Below, in pieces: positions 26,070-34,988 of a DNA stretch of 64,000 nt. This DNA comes from Candidatus Methanomethylicaceae archaeon. GTDB taxonomy: Archaea > Thermoproteota > Methanomethylicia > Methanomethylicales > Methanomethylicaceae. Numbering within the stretch: position 1 is the stretch's first letter; every line of letters begins with the position of its first letter. Where the stretch lies: contig JAOAJN010000002.1 in the NCBI GenBank assembly GCA_026414165.1, forward strand, positions 97,830 through 161,829, read 5' to 3'. The position numbers and the translations under genes are program-made. The notes under the pieces were generated by a model. It saw only the letters and a program-made list of their open reading frames with translations. It searched no databases and had not been told where the DNA came from.

Positions 26070-27674
26070 TTGGGCATATATAAGACTGAAGTTCTTGTAA
26101 TAGGAGGGGGTCTGGCAGGACTAACAGCTGCGATCTCCTCAGCCTCTAACCTCTCAGAAACAATGATTGTTACCAAGACGCTTGTTGGCGGGGCGAATAC
26201 AACATCGGTAGCAGCTGGAATAATATCGGGAGTGATGGGCTTTAAAGATCCAGAGGATAGCAGGGATCTGCATTATAAGGATACTATTGTAGGCGGACAT
26301 GGAATAAACGACGAAGTCCTTGTAAGAGTAATGGTGAATGATGTCTCCAAGTATCTTTACAGGCTCATGGAATTGGGATTGGAGCTAGATGGGGAAGATG
26401 AGCCAAAGAGGCGACTAATACCTGGCCACTCAAAACCAAGGTCCTACCTCATCAAAGGAAAATGCCACAAGCTTCAAAGTCTTCTGAGGAATGTTTGCGA
26501 AGGTCTTGGTGTAAGGTTTATGGAGAGGACACTCATAACCTCCTTGGTGAAGGATGAAGAGAGGGTTGTGGGCGCGGTTGGCATCAAAACAGATAATATG
26601 GAGGTTGTTGGGATAAAAGCCAACTCGGTCGTATTAGCGACTGGAGGGTCAGGAGAACTTTATCCGCATACGCTAATGCCTTCTGGGTCGTCAGGCTATG
26701 GAGTCAGTTTGGGTTTCAGGGCGGGAGCAGAACTTGTGGACATGGAGTTTGTTCAATTCTACCCCACCATGGTTGCTGAGGAGGGTCTCCCGAAGCTATT
26801 TGTTGACTACGCACCGCTACTGAAATATGGTGCGGATATTATAGACGGCGATGGTAGGTCAATATTTAAGAAGCATGGAATAGTAGAACCTCACAAGTTA
26901 ACTAGAGATCAATTCTCGATAATTATGGCAAAGGAAATGTCCAGCGGCGGCGCAGTATTTTTGGACTGCACCTCAATTAAAGATGAAGATCTTGCTAGTA
27001 ACCTGACGCTATCTTCAGCAATTGGAGATCTAGAGTCGAAGAATGTGCCAGTCAGGTCGAGGAGAGTTAAGGTTGCACCTTATGCGCACTTCTTTATGGG
27101 AGGGCTCAGAACCGACGCGAACGGCGCTACAAACATACAAGGCCTATTTGCAGCCGGAGAGGCCATGGGCGGGGTACATGGAGCAAACAGAATAGGAGGT
27201 AACGCCCTAGCGGCGTGTTTGGTATTTGGTTTCAGGGCGGGAATGTTAGCCTCTCTACACAGTAGCACTGTAATCGAAGTGAACGATAAGGTGTTGAACG
27301 ACTCTGCCTCAAAGATCATTGAGGATATTAATTCAGATGGTGGCGAAGAGGCAAGTCGCGTAAGAAGCATCGTGCAAAGAAATATGTGGGAGGGTGTTGG
27401 CATACTTAGAGATAAAAATGGACTCGAGAGAGCATTGAGCACATTAAATAGTCTGAGAGAGCTCAAGATTTCATCGAAAAGTCCAACCGAGAAACTGTTG
27501 ATTCCCATGATGCTCGACAACGCAGAAGTTATAGCCTTATCTGCTATGATAAGGGAAGAGAGCAGAGGCGCGCATTATAGGACTGATTTTCCTGAGACCA
27601 GAGATGAGTGGTGTAAGAGGATAGTGCTTAAACTCCAAGAGGGCGAGTGCAAAGTAAGCTTTCTTATACCATAA
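26070..27674 (+). CDS. FAD-dependent oxidoreductase, fumarate reductase/aspartate oxidase-like
   Basis: A 534-residue flavoprotein. FAD motif EVLVIGGGLAGLTAAI at the N-terminus; SVAAGIISGVMG near the flavin-attachment region; capping domain; MGGLRTDANGATNIQGLFAAGEAMGGVHGANRIGGNAL; C-terminal ESRGAHYRTDFPE, as in SdhA/FrdA/NadB proteins. It is co-oriented with, and close to, the MoaD-like gene. No iron-sulfur or membrane subunit of a succinate dehydrogenase lies beside it. It could act as L-aspartate oxidase, as a soluble fumarate reductase, or with the beta-grasp protein in sulfur chemistry. Confidence 0.88.
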   Translation: MGIYKTEVLVIGGGLAGLTAAISSASNLSETMIVTKTLVGGANTTSVAAGIISGVMGFKDPEDSRDLHYKDTIVGGHGINDEVLVRVMVNDVSKYLYRLMELGLELDGEDEPKRRLIPGHSKPRSYLIKGKCHKLQSLLRNVCEGLGVRFMERTLITSLVKDEERVVGAVGIKTDNMEVVGIKANSVVLATGGSGELYPHTLMPSGSSGYGVSLGFRAGAELVDMEFVQFYPTMVAEEGLPKLFVDYAPLLKYGADIIDGDGRSIFKKHGIVEPHKLTRDQFSIIMAKEMSSGGAVFLDCTSIKDEDLASNLTLSSAIGDLESKNVPVRSRRVKVAPYAHFFMGGLRTDANGATNIQGLFAAGEAMGGVHGANRIGGNALAACLVFGFRAGMLASLHSSTVIEVNDKVLNDSASKIIEDINSDGGEEASRVRSIVQRNMWEGVGILRDKNGLERALSTLNSLRELKISSKSPTEKLLIPMMLDNAEVIALSAMIREESRGAHYRTDFPETRDEWCKRIVLKLQEGECKVSFLIP

Positions 27675-27787
27675 TACCATTATGGAATAACGGACTTGTG
27701 TTATAATATGCCAACATAGTAAAAGAGAAACAAGAAATTATCAAAAATTCGAATTCCTTAAATACCTAAACGTAATTTTCAACCCCC

Positions 27788-29833
27788 ATGGAGGTAATTC
27801 TGTTGGACGCACTTTTGATCTTTCCACTAATATCCGGAATAATAGCATTGGTCTATGCCGCATATCTTGCCATGAGCGTTCTAAAGGAAGACGAGGGAAC
27901 TGAAAAAATGAAAAGCATTGCCAAGGCGATAAGGGAGGGCGCCAAGGCATACCTTAATAGACAGTACAAGACCGTCTTCATATTTGCGGCAGTCATAACC
28001 GTGGTACTTGCTATCGCAATAAACTGGCAGTCGGCCCTTGGGTTTATTGTCGGGGCGGCACTTTCGGCTTTGGCAGGCTACATCGGAATGAACATGACTG
28101 TTCAGGGGAACGTCAGAACGGCCAATAAGGCAAGGGAAGGTCTTGCAGCTGCACTCTCGCTCGCCTTTAAAGGAGGCGCAGTAACAGGGTTCTCAATCGT
28201 CGGTTTGGCGATCATGGGGCTCTCCATTTTCTATATAATATTCGGGGAGCCGTCATTGATGGTCGGATTTGGTTTTGGTGCTTGCCTCATAAGCCTCTTC
28301 GCCCGTGTTGGTGGTGGAATCTATACAAAGGCGGCCGACGTAGGCGCAGACCTTGTGGGAAAAGTCGAGGCGGGAATACCTGAAGATGACCCGAGGAACC
28401 CCGCGGTCATAGCGGACAACGTTGGGGATGCAGTCGGCGACTGCGCAGGTATGGGTGCAGACCTATTCGAAACATACGTCGTCACAGCGCTGGCTGCGAT
28501 GTTGCTCGGGTCTTCGCCATCTGTGAGGGCAGTCTTCGGCGTTAATGGGATTCTTTTACCGCTTGTGATAGGCGGACTGGCGATCTTTGCAACCATTATT
28601 GGAACATTCTTTGTGAGGTTGGGGAAGAGTAAGGCGATAATGAATGCAATGTACAAGGGTGTAATAGTGACAACAGTGATCTCTGCGATCGCATTTTATG
28701 TAGCAAACTTCTACCTCACAAAAGGGAACTTAGGCATATTTATTGCATCAATCGTTGGGTTACTGGTGATGGCTGCGATGGTGGCGCTGACTGAGTATTT
28801 CACTGCTTACAGGTACAAGCCCGTTCTAACAATTGCAGAGGCTGCTAAGACTGGTGCTGGCACCAACGTCATAGCAGGGCTTGCTGTCGGATTGAGGAGC
28901 TCATTTCCACCCACCATTGTTATCGTTGTTGGAATTCTGGTGGCTTACTTCGTATCAGGCGGTGCTACATCTCCAGAGATGGGAGTGTATGGCATTTCCA
29001 TAGCAGCCGCGGCTATGCTATCCGCCACAGGAATAATAGTCTCGGTGGATTCCTACGGACCGATCACTGACAATGCAGGAGGTATCGCTGAGATGGCGGG
29101 CATGCCTGACGACGTGAGGGCAGTCACAGATCCACTTGATGCTGTAGGCAACACCACAAAGGCCGTGACCAAGGGCTACGCCATAGGTTCAGCGGCACTA
29201 GCGGCGTTATCGCTCTTCGCAGCTTATAGGGACGAGATAGTTGTGAGGGGGCTTCCATTCACGCTGACCATAGATGATCCTATAGTCCTTGTAGGACTCC
29301 TGCTCGGCGCAGCCGTGCCTTTCCTGTTCACATCCTACCTCATGATGGCGGTGGGAAGAGCGGCTTTCCACGTTGTTGAAGAAGTCAGAAGACAGTTTAG
29401 GGAAATCAAGGGCATACTTGAGGGAACGACAAAGCCGGAGTATGGTAGGGCGGTGGACATCGTAACAAGGGCAGCGCTTAAAGAGATGGCAATACCCGCG
29501 ATCATCGCTGTGGGTTCGCCTCTTGTTGTAGGATTCCTACTCGGCTACAGGGCGCTGGGCGGCATGCTCATGGGCGTTATACTCTCTGGACTCATGCTTG
29601 CGATCCTTATGACGACGGGAGGAGCTGCATGGGATAATGCTAAGAAGTACATCGAGCTCGGCAACTTCGGAGGTAAGAGGAGCCCGGCTCATGCAGCGGC
29701 AGTGGTCGGGGATACCGTCGGAGATGCTTTTAAGGACACCGCAGGGCCCGCAATAAACCCGCTGATAAAGGTCATGAACACCATCGCCATATTGTTCTTG
29801 GTGCTAATACTTAAGTACGCATTACTACTCTAA
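27788..29833 (+). CDS. hppA: Membrane-bound proton-pumping pyrophosphatase, K+-independent type
   Basis: A 681-residue protein with about 16 transmembrane segments. Catalytic acidic motifs are [20 protein letters not shown] and [18 protein letters not shown], with later [17 protein letters not shown] and [19 protein letters not shown]. The ion-type region reads [14 protein letters not shown]. Lys at the position occupied by Ala in K+-dependent enzymes is the mark of the K+-independent H+-pumping class. It couples pyrophosphate hydrolysis to H+ export and so conserves energy from biosynthesis. The ATG at 27788 follows a CCCATGGAGG site. Confidence 0.96.
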   Translation: MEVILLDALLIFPLISGIIALVYAAYLAMSVLKEDEGTEKMKSIAKAIREGAKAYLNRQYKTVFIFAAVITVVLAIAINWQSALGFIVGAALSALAGYIGMNMTVQGNVRTANKAREGLAAALSLAFKGGAVTGFSIVGLAIMGLSIFYIIFGEPSLMVGFGFGACLISLFARVGGGIYTKAADVGADLVGKVEAGIPEDDPRNPAVIADNVGDAVGDCAGMGADLFETYVVTALAAMLLGSSPSVRAVFGVNGILLPLVIGGLAIFATIIGTFFVRLGKSKAIMNAMYKGVIVTTVISAIAFYVANFYLTKGNLGIFIASIVGLLVMAAMVALTEYFTAYRYKPVLTIAEAAKTGAGTNVIAGLAVGLRSSFPPTIVIVVGILVAYFVSGGATSPEMGVYGISIAAAAMLSATGIIVSVDSYGPITDNAGGIAEMAGMPDDVRAVTDPLDAVGNTTKAVTKGYAIGSAALAALSLFAAYRDEIVVRGLPFTLTIDDPIVLVGLLLGAAVPFLFTSYLMMAVGRAAFHVVEEVRRQFREIKGILEGTTKPEYGRAVDIVTRAALKEMAIPAIIAVGSPLVVGFLLGYRALGGMLMGVILSGLMLAILMTTGGAAWDNAKKYIELGNFGGKRSPAHAAAVVGDTVGDAFKDTAGPAINPLIKVMNTIAILFLVLILKYALLL

Positions 29834-29853
29834 CTTTTTATTTGGTGTCGACC

Positions 29854-30015
29854 TTGGTTGAAAGGACTTTTCTCGTGAGGGTCAAAGAGGACACATATAT
29901 GAAGTTGCTCGAACTTCAAAAGCAGCTGAGGTTTCAAGACAACCAAGACCGCAGGAGAAAGACTATGGATTACGTTATCAGGCATTTGTTAAAGCATTAT
30001 GAAGAGAAGGACTAG
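29854..30015 (+). CDS. Small ribbon-helix-helix-like protein (53 residues)
   Basis: Not in the ORF track because of its size. TTG start six bases after GGTG. The product reads MVERTFLVRVKEDTYMKL at the N-terminus and ends VIRHLLKHYEEKD. A short strand followed by two amphipathic helices with KTMDYVIRHLL is the layout of CopG/Arc-type ribbon-helix-helix DNA-binding proteins. It lies 20 bases after the pyrophosphatase stop and may be co-transcribed. No toxin partner is evident next to it. Confidence 0.65.
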   Translation: MVERTFLVRVKEDTYMKLLELQKQLRFQDNQDRRRKTMDYVIRHLLKHYEEKD

Positions 30016-30143
30016 TTTGGACAGCTGAAATTTTTTATTGATTATTTATTGATTGTTTATTTATTATTTTGACTATAATTTAATTAAAATTTACGAGGAT
30101 CTCAAATTTGATCGACTTCCTACTTGAAATCATTTAAATTTTT

Positions 30144-31124
30144 GTGTCAGGAAACATGAGTTTTGCCTCGGATACCCTAGGGACCTTCATCCTATCGTCG
30201 GTTTGCATGACTCTCGTCATCGGCACAAAGAATATTACACATAATGACGTATCAACTTTTCTGTTGAGACTTATGGTAGACGAGCATGTTATGGAGGCTC
30301 TGGGTCGGGCAAGGGTCGTCGTGAGGGACGGCAAGGTCGTTGAAGTGGGCGAGCCCATGATAAGGTCATGCCCTTTAGCTGAGAGGTTTGAAGAGCCTGT
30401 CCGGGATTTCACAAAGGAATCAATAAGAAAAAACATTGAGAATAGGATAAGGAAAGTTGGGATGTTCACAAAGGAAAGGGTCGTAGTCTCGGACAAGGAC
30501 TTTGTTCCATTCGGCGCTTCTGAGATGATAAGCTCCGGTATAAGGCAAAAAATCCTCGATGGGGCGGTCATTGTGTGTGAGGGGGCGGGCACTGTCGTGA
30601 CTAACAACCCTCTGTTGGTACAAGGAATTGGCGGACGCATGTCGGGGCTTATCAAGACCGCCCCGATCCCAGAAATCATAGAGTCCATAGAACGTAATGG
30701 CGGTGTAGTGTTTGATAAAAAAGCAGCAACCATAGATCAGGTCGGTGGAGTGGCGCTGGCTCATAGATTGGGGCTCTCAAGGGTTGCAGTCACAATAACT
30801 AATCCCAAGGAGGGTGAGGATATCAGGGCTAGCTTTCCTGAGGCGACAATCTTTGGCGTACACCTCACCGGAATTTCAAAGGAAAACGCTGAGCGGCTGG
30901 TCAGGGTTTGCGATCTACTGACGGGTTGTGCATCAAAGTGGGTTAGAGAGATCGCGGGAGAGAAGGCTCTGCTCCAAGTTGGCTCGTCCATACCAGTCTT
31001 CGTGATGACTGATAAAGGGAAAGAACTCGTGCTCAATAAAATCAAGGGCATTAATGCTCAGATGCTCATAAAACTTCAGAGACTTCCCTATCAGGGAGAG
31101 CGGCACCCGGAGCCTTTAATATGA
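30144..31124 (+). CDS. DUF2099 / methanogenesis marker protein 8-like
   Basis: A 326-residue protein. The segment DEHVMEALGRARVVVRDGKVVEVGEP, then CPL, then FGASEMISSGIRQKILDGAVIVCEGAGTVV and VQGIGGRMSGLIKTAPIPE match my recollection of the DUF2099 family, first listed as methanogenesis marker 8 and also present in some non-methanogens. Function is not established. The first about 43 residues are not needed for the domain, and ATG 30273 is an alternative start. The 3' end overlaps the convergent V4R gene by 34 bases. Confidence 0.75.
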   Translation: MSGNMSFASDTLGTFILSSVCMTLVIGTKNITHNDVSTFLLRLMVDEHVMEALGRARVVVRDGKVVEVGEPMIRSCPLAERFEEPVRDFTKESIRKNIENRIRKVGMFTKERVVVSDKDFVPFGASEMISSGIRQKILDGAVIVCEGAGTVVTNNPLLVQGIGGRMSGLIKTAPIPEIIESIERNGGVVFDKKAATIDQVGGVALAHRLGLSRVAVTITNPKEGEDIRASFPEATIFGVHLTGISKENAERLVRVCDLLTGCASKWVREIAGEKALLQVGSSIPVFVMTDKGKELVLNKIKGINAQMLIKLQRLPYQGERHPEPLI

Positions 31125-31939
31125 CTTAGTCTTATGACGAACTCGCAGTAAGGATCACCTTTATTCACACATTTTGTCTCTATACCACGGCAAGGACCAT
31201 TAAATAAAACGCTGATAAGACCGACCAAAAATCCTCTGAGAAAGCTGTTCTGGTAACCTTCGATTTCTTTGGTAGCCATCTCTTCAAAGTTGTCCCGCAC
31301 TCTTATGACTATCCTGTTTCCCTTATCATCACACTCGACAAGTTCAAAGAGGCCCCAGCCAAAGCTCTGAAGTCTTGCAAAGGCCATCTTCATTCTCTCA
31401 ACGTTGCTCAATGAGCCTTTCAGTTTAATAAGGGCAAGCCCCTTTCCCTCGCCAGCGTCGTTGCCCATGAACCAGAGGAGCGTCATCCCACCTGCCCCAA
31501 ACCTCTTTATTAGTCCTTGAAATAGCGTCTTCCAAGTTTGAATGCTTAAAGCAGCAACTGGGGAATACTCTTCAGAAAAGTTGAATATCAGGGGAAATCC
31601 TTTTACGTTATAGATAAAGCCAGGTATATCCGTTTCGATGCACTCAATTGAGACCAATCTCTGACCAAAAACGCTCCTTATTTCTTCTAAGATCTCTTCC
31701 TTCTGACCCTCCTTTCCACTGAGATCTACTATGACAAAATCATAAGCTAAATAGTCCTTTTGGTGGGACGTAATATTCAGTAGGAGAATTCCCCTCCTGT
31801 TGAAAATTTTAACGAGTTCTGCAGTTGGGCCAAACTCTGGAAGCTCTATTTTAGAAACTATGTACAGTCCACAATAACTTCTTCCAGGCGCATAATAATG
31901 ATCAGAGAGGTGGACAGGCACTTGCAATAAAGGCACCAC
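31091..31939 (-). CDS. ACT-like plus V4R (4-vinyl reductase) domain protein
   Basis: A 282-residue soluble protein. The N-terminal about 95 residues look like an ACT-type ligand-binding domain (YIVSKIELPEFGPTAELVKIFNRRGILLLNI). The C-terminal region has the V4R pattern: FGWGLFELVECD, then GFLVGLISVLFNGPCRGIETKCVNKGDPYCEFVI, with the three Cys that bind metal in V4R proteins. V4R domains bind small hydrocarbons or act in tetrapyrrole and cofactor pathways. It is probably a sensor. It converges on the DUF2099 gene. Confidence 0.78.
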   Translation of the reverse strand: MVPLLQVPVHLSDHYYAPGRSYCGLYIVSKIELPEFGPTAELVKIFNRRGILLLNITSHQKDYLAYDFVIVDLSGKEGQKEEILEEIRSVFGQRLVSIECIETDIPGFIYNVKGFPLIFNFSEEYSPVAALSIQTWKTLFQGLIKRFGAGGMTLLWFMGNDAGEGKGLALIKLKGSLSNVERMKMAFARLQSFGWGLFELVECDDKGNRIVIRVRDNFEEMATKEIEGYQNSFLRGFLVGLISVLFNGPCRGIETKCVNKGDPYCEFVIRLSHIKGSGCRSP

Positions 31940-32025
31940 ATTTATGCATTGTTTCTTATTCTATTTAAGAAATTTTATTTTTGAGAAGATAACAAACGTG
32001 AGTGTAGATGATTCTTTGTTATTAT

Positions 32026-32811
32026 TTACTGTTCCTTTAAAGTCCAACCTTCTTGAGTTTTGATCACTAGTCCTTTTCTTCTCAGATCTCTGAGTGCCGA
32101 GGTTACTACATTTCTCCTTAGACCCAAATGACTCATTATCTCGATGTAAGTAGATGTTACCCCCCTCTGTTTTAAAAAGTTAAGAATTAGGCTCTTTGTG
32201 TATGCTGCCCTGGAAGATTTTGAAAAGTCTTCTCTCATAGGATAAACGCATCCGGGCAACCCAAAGACGGCCGTTCCGTCCTCTAGCCTGCATATTGAAA
32301 TAATGTTACCTCTAGAGCGGAGCGATCTTAGCTGGGCGTAAGCGGTCCTCTCACCAAACCTCAACCTCAGCCTTGAGGTTATTTCTTTGAGGGTCAAGCA
32401 CTCTTTACTCAAAATATCTAAGATCTCGCCCCTGCATTCCCTTGCCAACTTTCGATTTCTCATATTCATTAGGAGAGAGCGGGTTGAATTGTTGACCTCG
32501 ACCAGATCTCCACCGCTCAGTGCAGTCCTCAAATTCTGATCGTCCCCCTTCATGACTAGGTATATGCCAAAGTTGAGAGCCAAGTTTATAGAGTCTTGAT
32601 CGATAGTCCCTCGTGTGGCTATCATAATTGACCTTGCATCCCTTGTTTTACGAATGTCCAAAAGTTTCACAAGTTTCTCATAGAATTTGGTCTTCTTTTT
32701 TAGAAACTCTACTGCTATCGGCGGCGGTCCAGGAGAGTAGTAATCCAGCAGCCAGTTCTTGCTTCCTGACACTACCACATTTTTTTCTCCAGGAATTTCA
32801 GGACTATCCAT
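32026..32811 (-). CDS. Winged-helix DNA-binding protein, uncharacterised
   Basis: A 261-residue protein of unknown family. Two helix-turn-helix regions can be seen. One is near residues 125-185 (EILDILSKECLTLKEITSRLRLRFGERTAYAQLRSLRSRGNI). The other is near the C-terminus (ILNFLKQRGVTSTYIEIMSHLGLRRNVVTSALRDLRRKGLVIKTQEGW). The first about 110 residues may be an effector domain (SIMIATRGTIDQDSINLALNFGIYLVMKG), in places like a restriction-endonuclease-like or sensor fold. A transcription regulator is the simplest reading. It faces away from the long intergenic region at 32.8-33.6 kb. Confidence 0.65.
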   Translation of the reverse strand: MDSPEIPGEKNVVVSGSKNWLLDYYSPGPPPIAVEFLKKKTKFYEKLVKLLDIRKTRDARSIMIATRGTIDQDSINLALNFGIYLVMKGDDQNLRTALSGGDLVEVNNSTRSLLMNMRNRKLARECRGEILDILSKECLTLKEITSRLRLRFGERTAYAQLRSLRSRGNIISICRLEDGTAVFGLPGCVYPMREDFSKSSRAAYTKSLILNFLKQRGVTSTYIEIMSHLGLRRNVVTSALRDLRRKGLVIKTQEGWTLKEQ

Positions 32812-33633
32812 AAGTATCGCTGTTCAATATAGTTTTTGCATTATTTAGAGTTTATGGTTTTTTATTTTAAAGCTTAAGATAACAGGCTCCATGAGTTTTA
32901 AGAAATACTTCTAGCTTCCTTATTTCAATGTAAATTTGTAAACTAGTAAACATAATTGAACAAACGCTTAGAAGAATAGGTCAAAAAGGCAAATATATTG
33001 CTATTGATTTACCTTTTAGGGCTTTGCATTTATTAAAGATAAACGTTTACTTTTATTATTTATTTTATCATTTAGTTTATACATAATTTTACTTTTCGAC
33101 GTTTGTACACTGTATAATGCACTATTAGTAAAACTCGATGTTGGCGCACCATCAACGGATTTCCCAATCTATTTCCGATTGGGAAATGATGGAGAGTCAG
33201 TGCGAAAGCTCTTCGAACTTTCCCTAACAAGGGCGGCCGCCTACAGCAACGACTCTAATTGTGGTAAAAATTGCATTATAGAATTGTCTGCAGATATCTA
33301 GAGAGTATCCCCGTAAACTGATGATCAAGTTCCTAAAGGACCTGTATAGGATTGATCTAAAAATCACCAGGGCTCTTATGTAGCATGATTTTGATAAATG
33401 ATATTGTAAATAATTTTTTTAGAAAATATAAATCATTATATAAAATTTAAAATACAAAAAATTAAGAATTTTTAATTTTATTGTGAAAATTAATTTTTAC
33501 TTGAAAATTCTTATATGTAACGTAAATTGAAGATTGACGAGAAGGGCAGGCGTTTTATCTGTCTAACCATTTAATATGATGCATCATATGACCTTTCAGA
33601 AGTATTGAATTAATGTGTTGAGGAGGAGAGCCT
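32812..33633. other. Long AT-rich intergenic region with a structured core
   Basis: Over 800 bases without a long ORF. The flanks are very AT-rich. The core (33138-33400) is more GC-rich and structured and is annotated separately. A 34-codon open stretch, 33282-33386, reads KLMIKFLKDLYRIDLKI in part and lacks a good start; it may be a gene remnant. A 29-codon ATG ORF at 33138 runs through the hairpins and is not convincing as protein. Confidence 0.6.
33138..33260 (+). ncRNA. Candidate structured RNA
   Basis: A compact set of complementary segments: CCATCA-(5 nt)-TTTCCCAATC (33149-33169) pairs with GATTGGGAAA-TGATGG (33177-33192). Then AGAGTC (33193-33198) pairs with GACTCT (33251-33256) and encloses a small GAAAG/CTTTC hairpin (33204-33222) and the palindrome GGCGGCCGCC (33232-33241). 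A TATA-like CTGTATAATG lies about 25 bases upstream of the first helix. No match to tRNA, SRP RNA or RNase P RNA was recognised. Strand is inferred from the TATA position. Confidence 0.4.
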
Positions 33634-34200
33634 TTGAGAAGTTACGATGTTGATTTTAAGACTCTCATCGGAAAAAAGACGCTAATAAAGGGAGATGTTG
33701 GGACGGGTAAAACGCGGCTAACTGAGAATATTCTCCAGACCGCTGTAAAGTTTCTACCCCCTGGGCACATCACAGTCATAGACCTTGCACCCCAAAGGAT
33801 GATTGTGGGCGATCTCAGGGTGGGCGGATCGATCTCTGTTCCCAACGAGGTAAAGTACTTGAGACCATCAAAGGTATGGGCACCAAGGCTTGAGGGTAAG
33901 ACTAAAGAAGAAGTGACGGCGTTAGCAAGGGCAAATGCCAGATCCATTGAGGCAATCTTTGATTTTTTCACCAGGTCCCCTTCGCCTGTCCTTTTTATTA
34001 ACGATCTTACATTGTATCTTCATGCTGGATCTTTGGAGAGGTTGTTGGAAACCATTAAATTGGCGGACACATTTGTAGGAAACGCCTACGAGGGGCGCAA
34101 ACTTCAAGAGGATAAAGGGAGCGGCATCTCAGAACGTGAGAGACTTCTCTTAAAAAAACTGGAAGGATTTATGGATGTAATAATAGACATGAACCAGTGA
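33634..34200 (+). CDS. P-loop ATPase of unknown role
   Basis: A 188-residue protein starting at TTG, seven bases after AGGAGG. Walker A is GDVGTGKT (residues 20-27) and a Walker B-like strand is VLFINDLT. The rest includes a predicted helix pair (ERERLLLKKLEGFMDVIID). It lacks the second half of AAA+ proteins and no partner domain is seen. It is close to the recombinase gene at 34302 and may belong to the same accessory segment. Function is not assignable. Confidence 0.75.
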   Translation: MRSYDVDFKTLIGKKTLIKGDVGTGKTRLTENILQTAVKFLPPGHITVIDLAPQRMIVGDLRVGGSISVPNEVKYLRPSKVWAPRLEGKTKEEVTALARANARSIEAIFDFFTRSPSPVLFINDLTLYLHAGSLERLLETIKLADTFVGNAYEGRKLQEDKGSGISERERLLLKKLEGFMDVIIDMNQ

Positions 34201-34301
34201 AACACCCAGTAATTGGATTTTCAAAGCGACTTTTTCCATATCGGCTTTTATATATCCAATAGCTTGATAGGTTTATTGAAATATATTTTCCATAGAGTAT
34301 T

Positions 34302-34898
34302 ATGGTGAGCAGGTGTTACAAGGTGTCAGAGCAAAAACAAAGGCTAAAGCTCAAAGATGTGCCATCTTGGAGCGATGTAGAAAAGATGCTCACTACGATG
34401 ATCAGAAAATACAAGTCCGGTGGGACCTCCCTGAGAGATCTGTGCCTGATTGGATTGTTAGCCACAACTGGAATACGCACTTCTGAGCTCCTAGCGCTAA
34501 TGCCAGCGGATTTCAACTTTGAGGACGGCTTGATAACGATAAAGCAGCTCAAGAAGAAGGGCGAGTTCGTCAGGCAGACTGTGATAAGCCCAGATTTGAG
34601 ACCATACTTAAAGGAGTATGTCTCAATTTTTTCACCTGACAAGCCCATATTTTCCCTTACCAGAAGGCAAGTGCTCAACATCACCCACAAGTATACGGAA
34701 GAGATCTTGGGGAGGCGATATCGCAACCATGCCTTCCGTCATGCCTATGCGATCAGGATACTCGAAAAGACTAGGGACGTGGAGCTCTGCAGACGACTCA
34801 TTGGTCACTCAAGAATAGAGACTGTCAAAATTTATCTGGATTTTGCGATCGGCGATAGAATCAAAGAGGTACTTGATGCAATAAAGATTGGGCGATAA
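34302..34898 (+). CDS. Tyrosine recombinase/integrase, catalytic domain
   Basis: A 198-residue protein consisting of little more than a tyrosine-recombinase catalytic domain. The residues are in order: Arg in TTGIRTSELLAL, Lys in the KKKGEF hairpin, H-x-x-R in NHAFRHAYAIR, His in LIGHSRIETV and the nucleophile Tyr in KIYLDF. The usual N-terminal core-binding domain is reduced to about 45 residues, so the gene may be short or truncated. It could be a housekeeping XerA-like resolvase or a remnant of an integrated element. The structured region at 33.1 kb and the P-loop gene are next to it. Confidence 0.85.
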   Translation: MVSRCYKVSEQKQRLKLKDVPSWSDVEKMLTTMIRKYKSGGTSLRDLCLIGLLATTGIRTSELLALMPADFNFEDGLITIKQLKKKGEFVRQTVISPDLRPYLKEYVSIFSPDKPIFSLTRRQVLNITHKYTEEILGRRYRNHAFRHAYAIRILEKTRDVELCRRLIGHSRIETVKIYLDFAIGDRIKEVLDAIKIGR

Positions 34899-34988
34899 GC
34901 TTTCATAGAAGATAACTTGAATAAGTCTAAAATCTAAACAGAAATACAGAAAATTAAAATTAGATAAAAAAATAAAAAGGATTTTTTA

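Noticed and set aside
30134-30733. A 199-codon minus-strand ORF opposite the DUF2099 gene
   Set aside because: It is a shadow of the codon bias on the plus strand; the plus frame has the family motifs.
33180-33330. C/D box small RNA suggested by TGATGG and CTGA words
   Set aside because: Boxes are imperfect and too far apart for an archaeal C/D RNA of about 60 bases. The nested stems are a better description.
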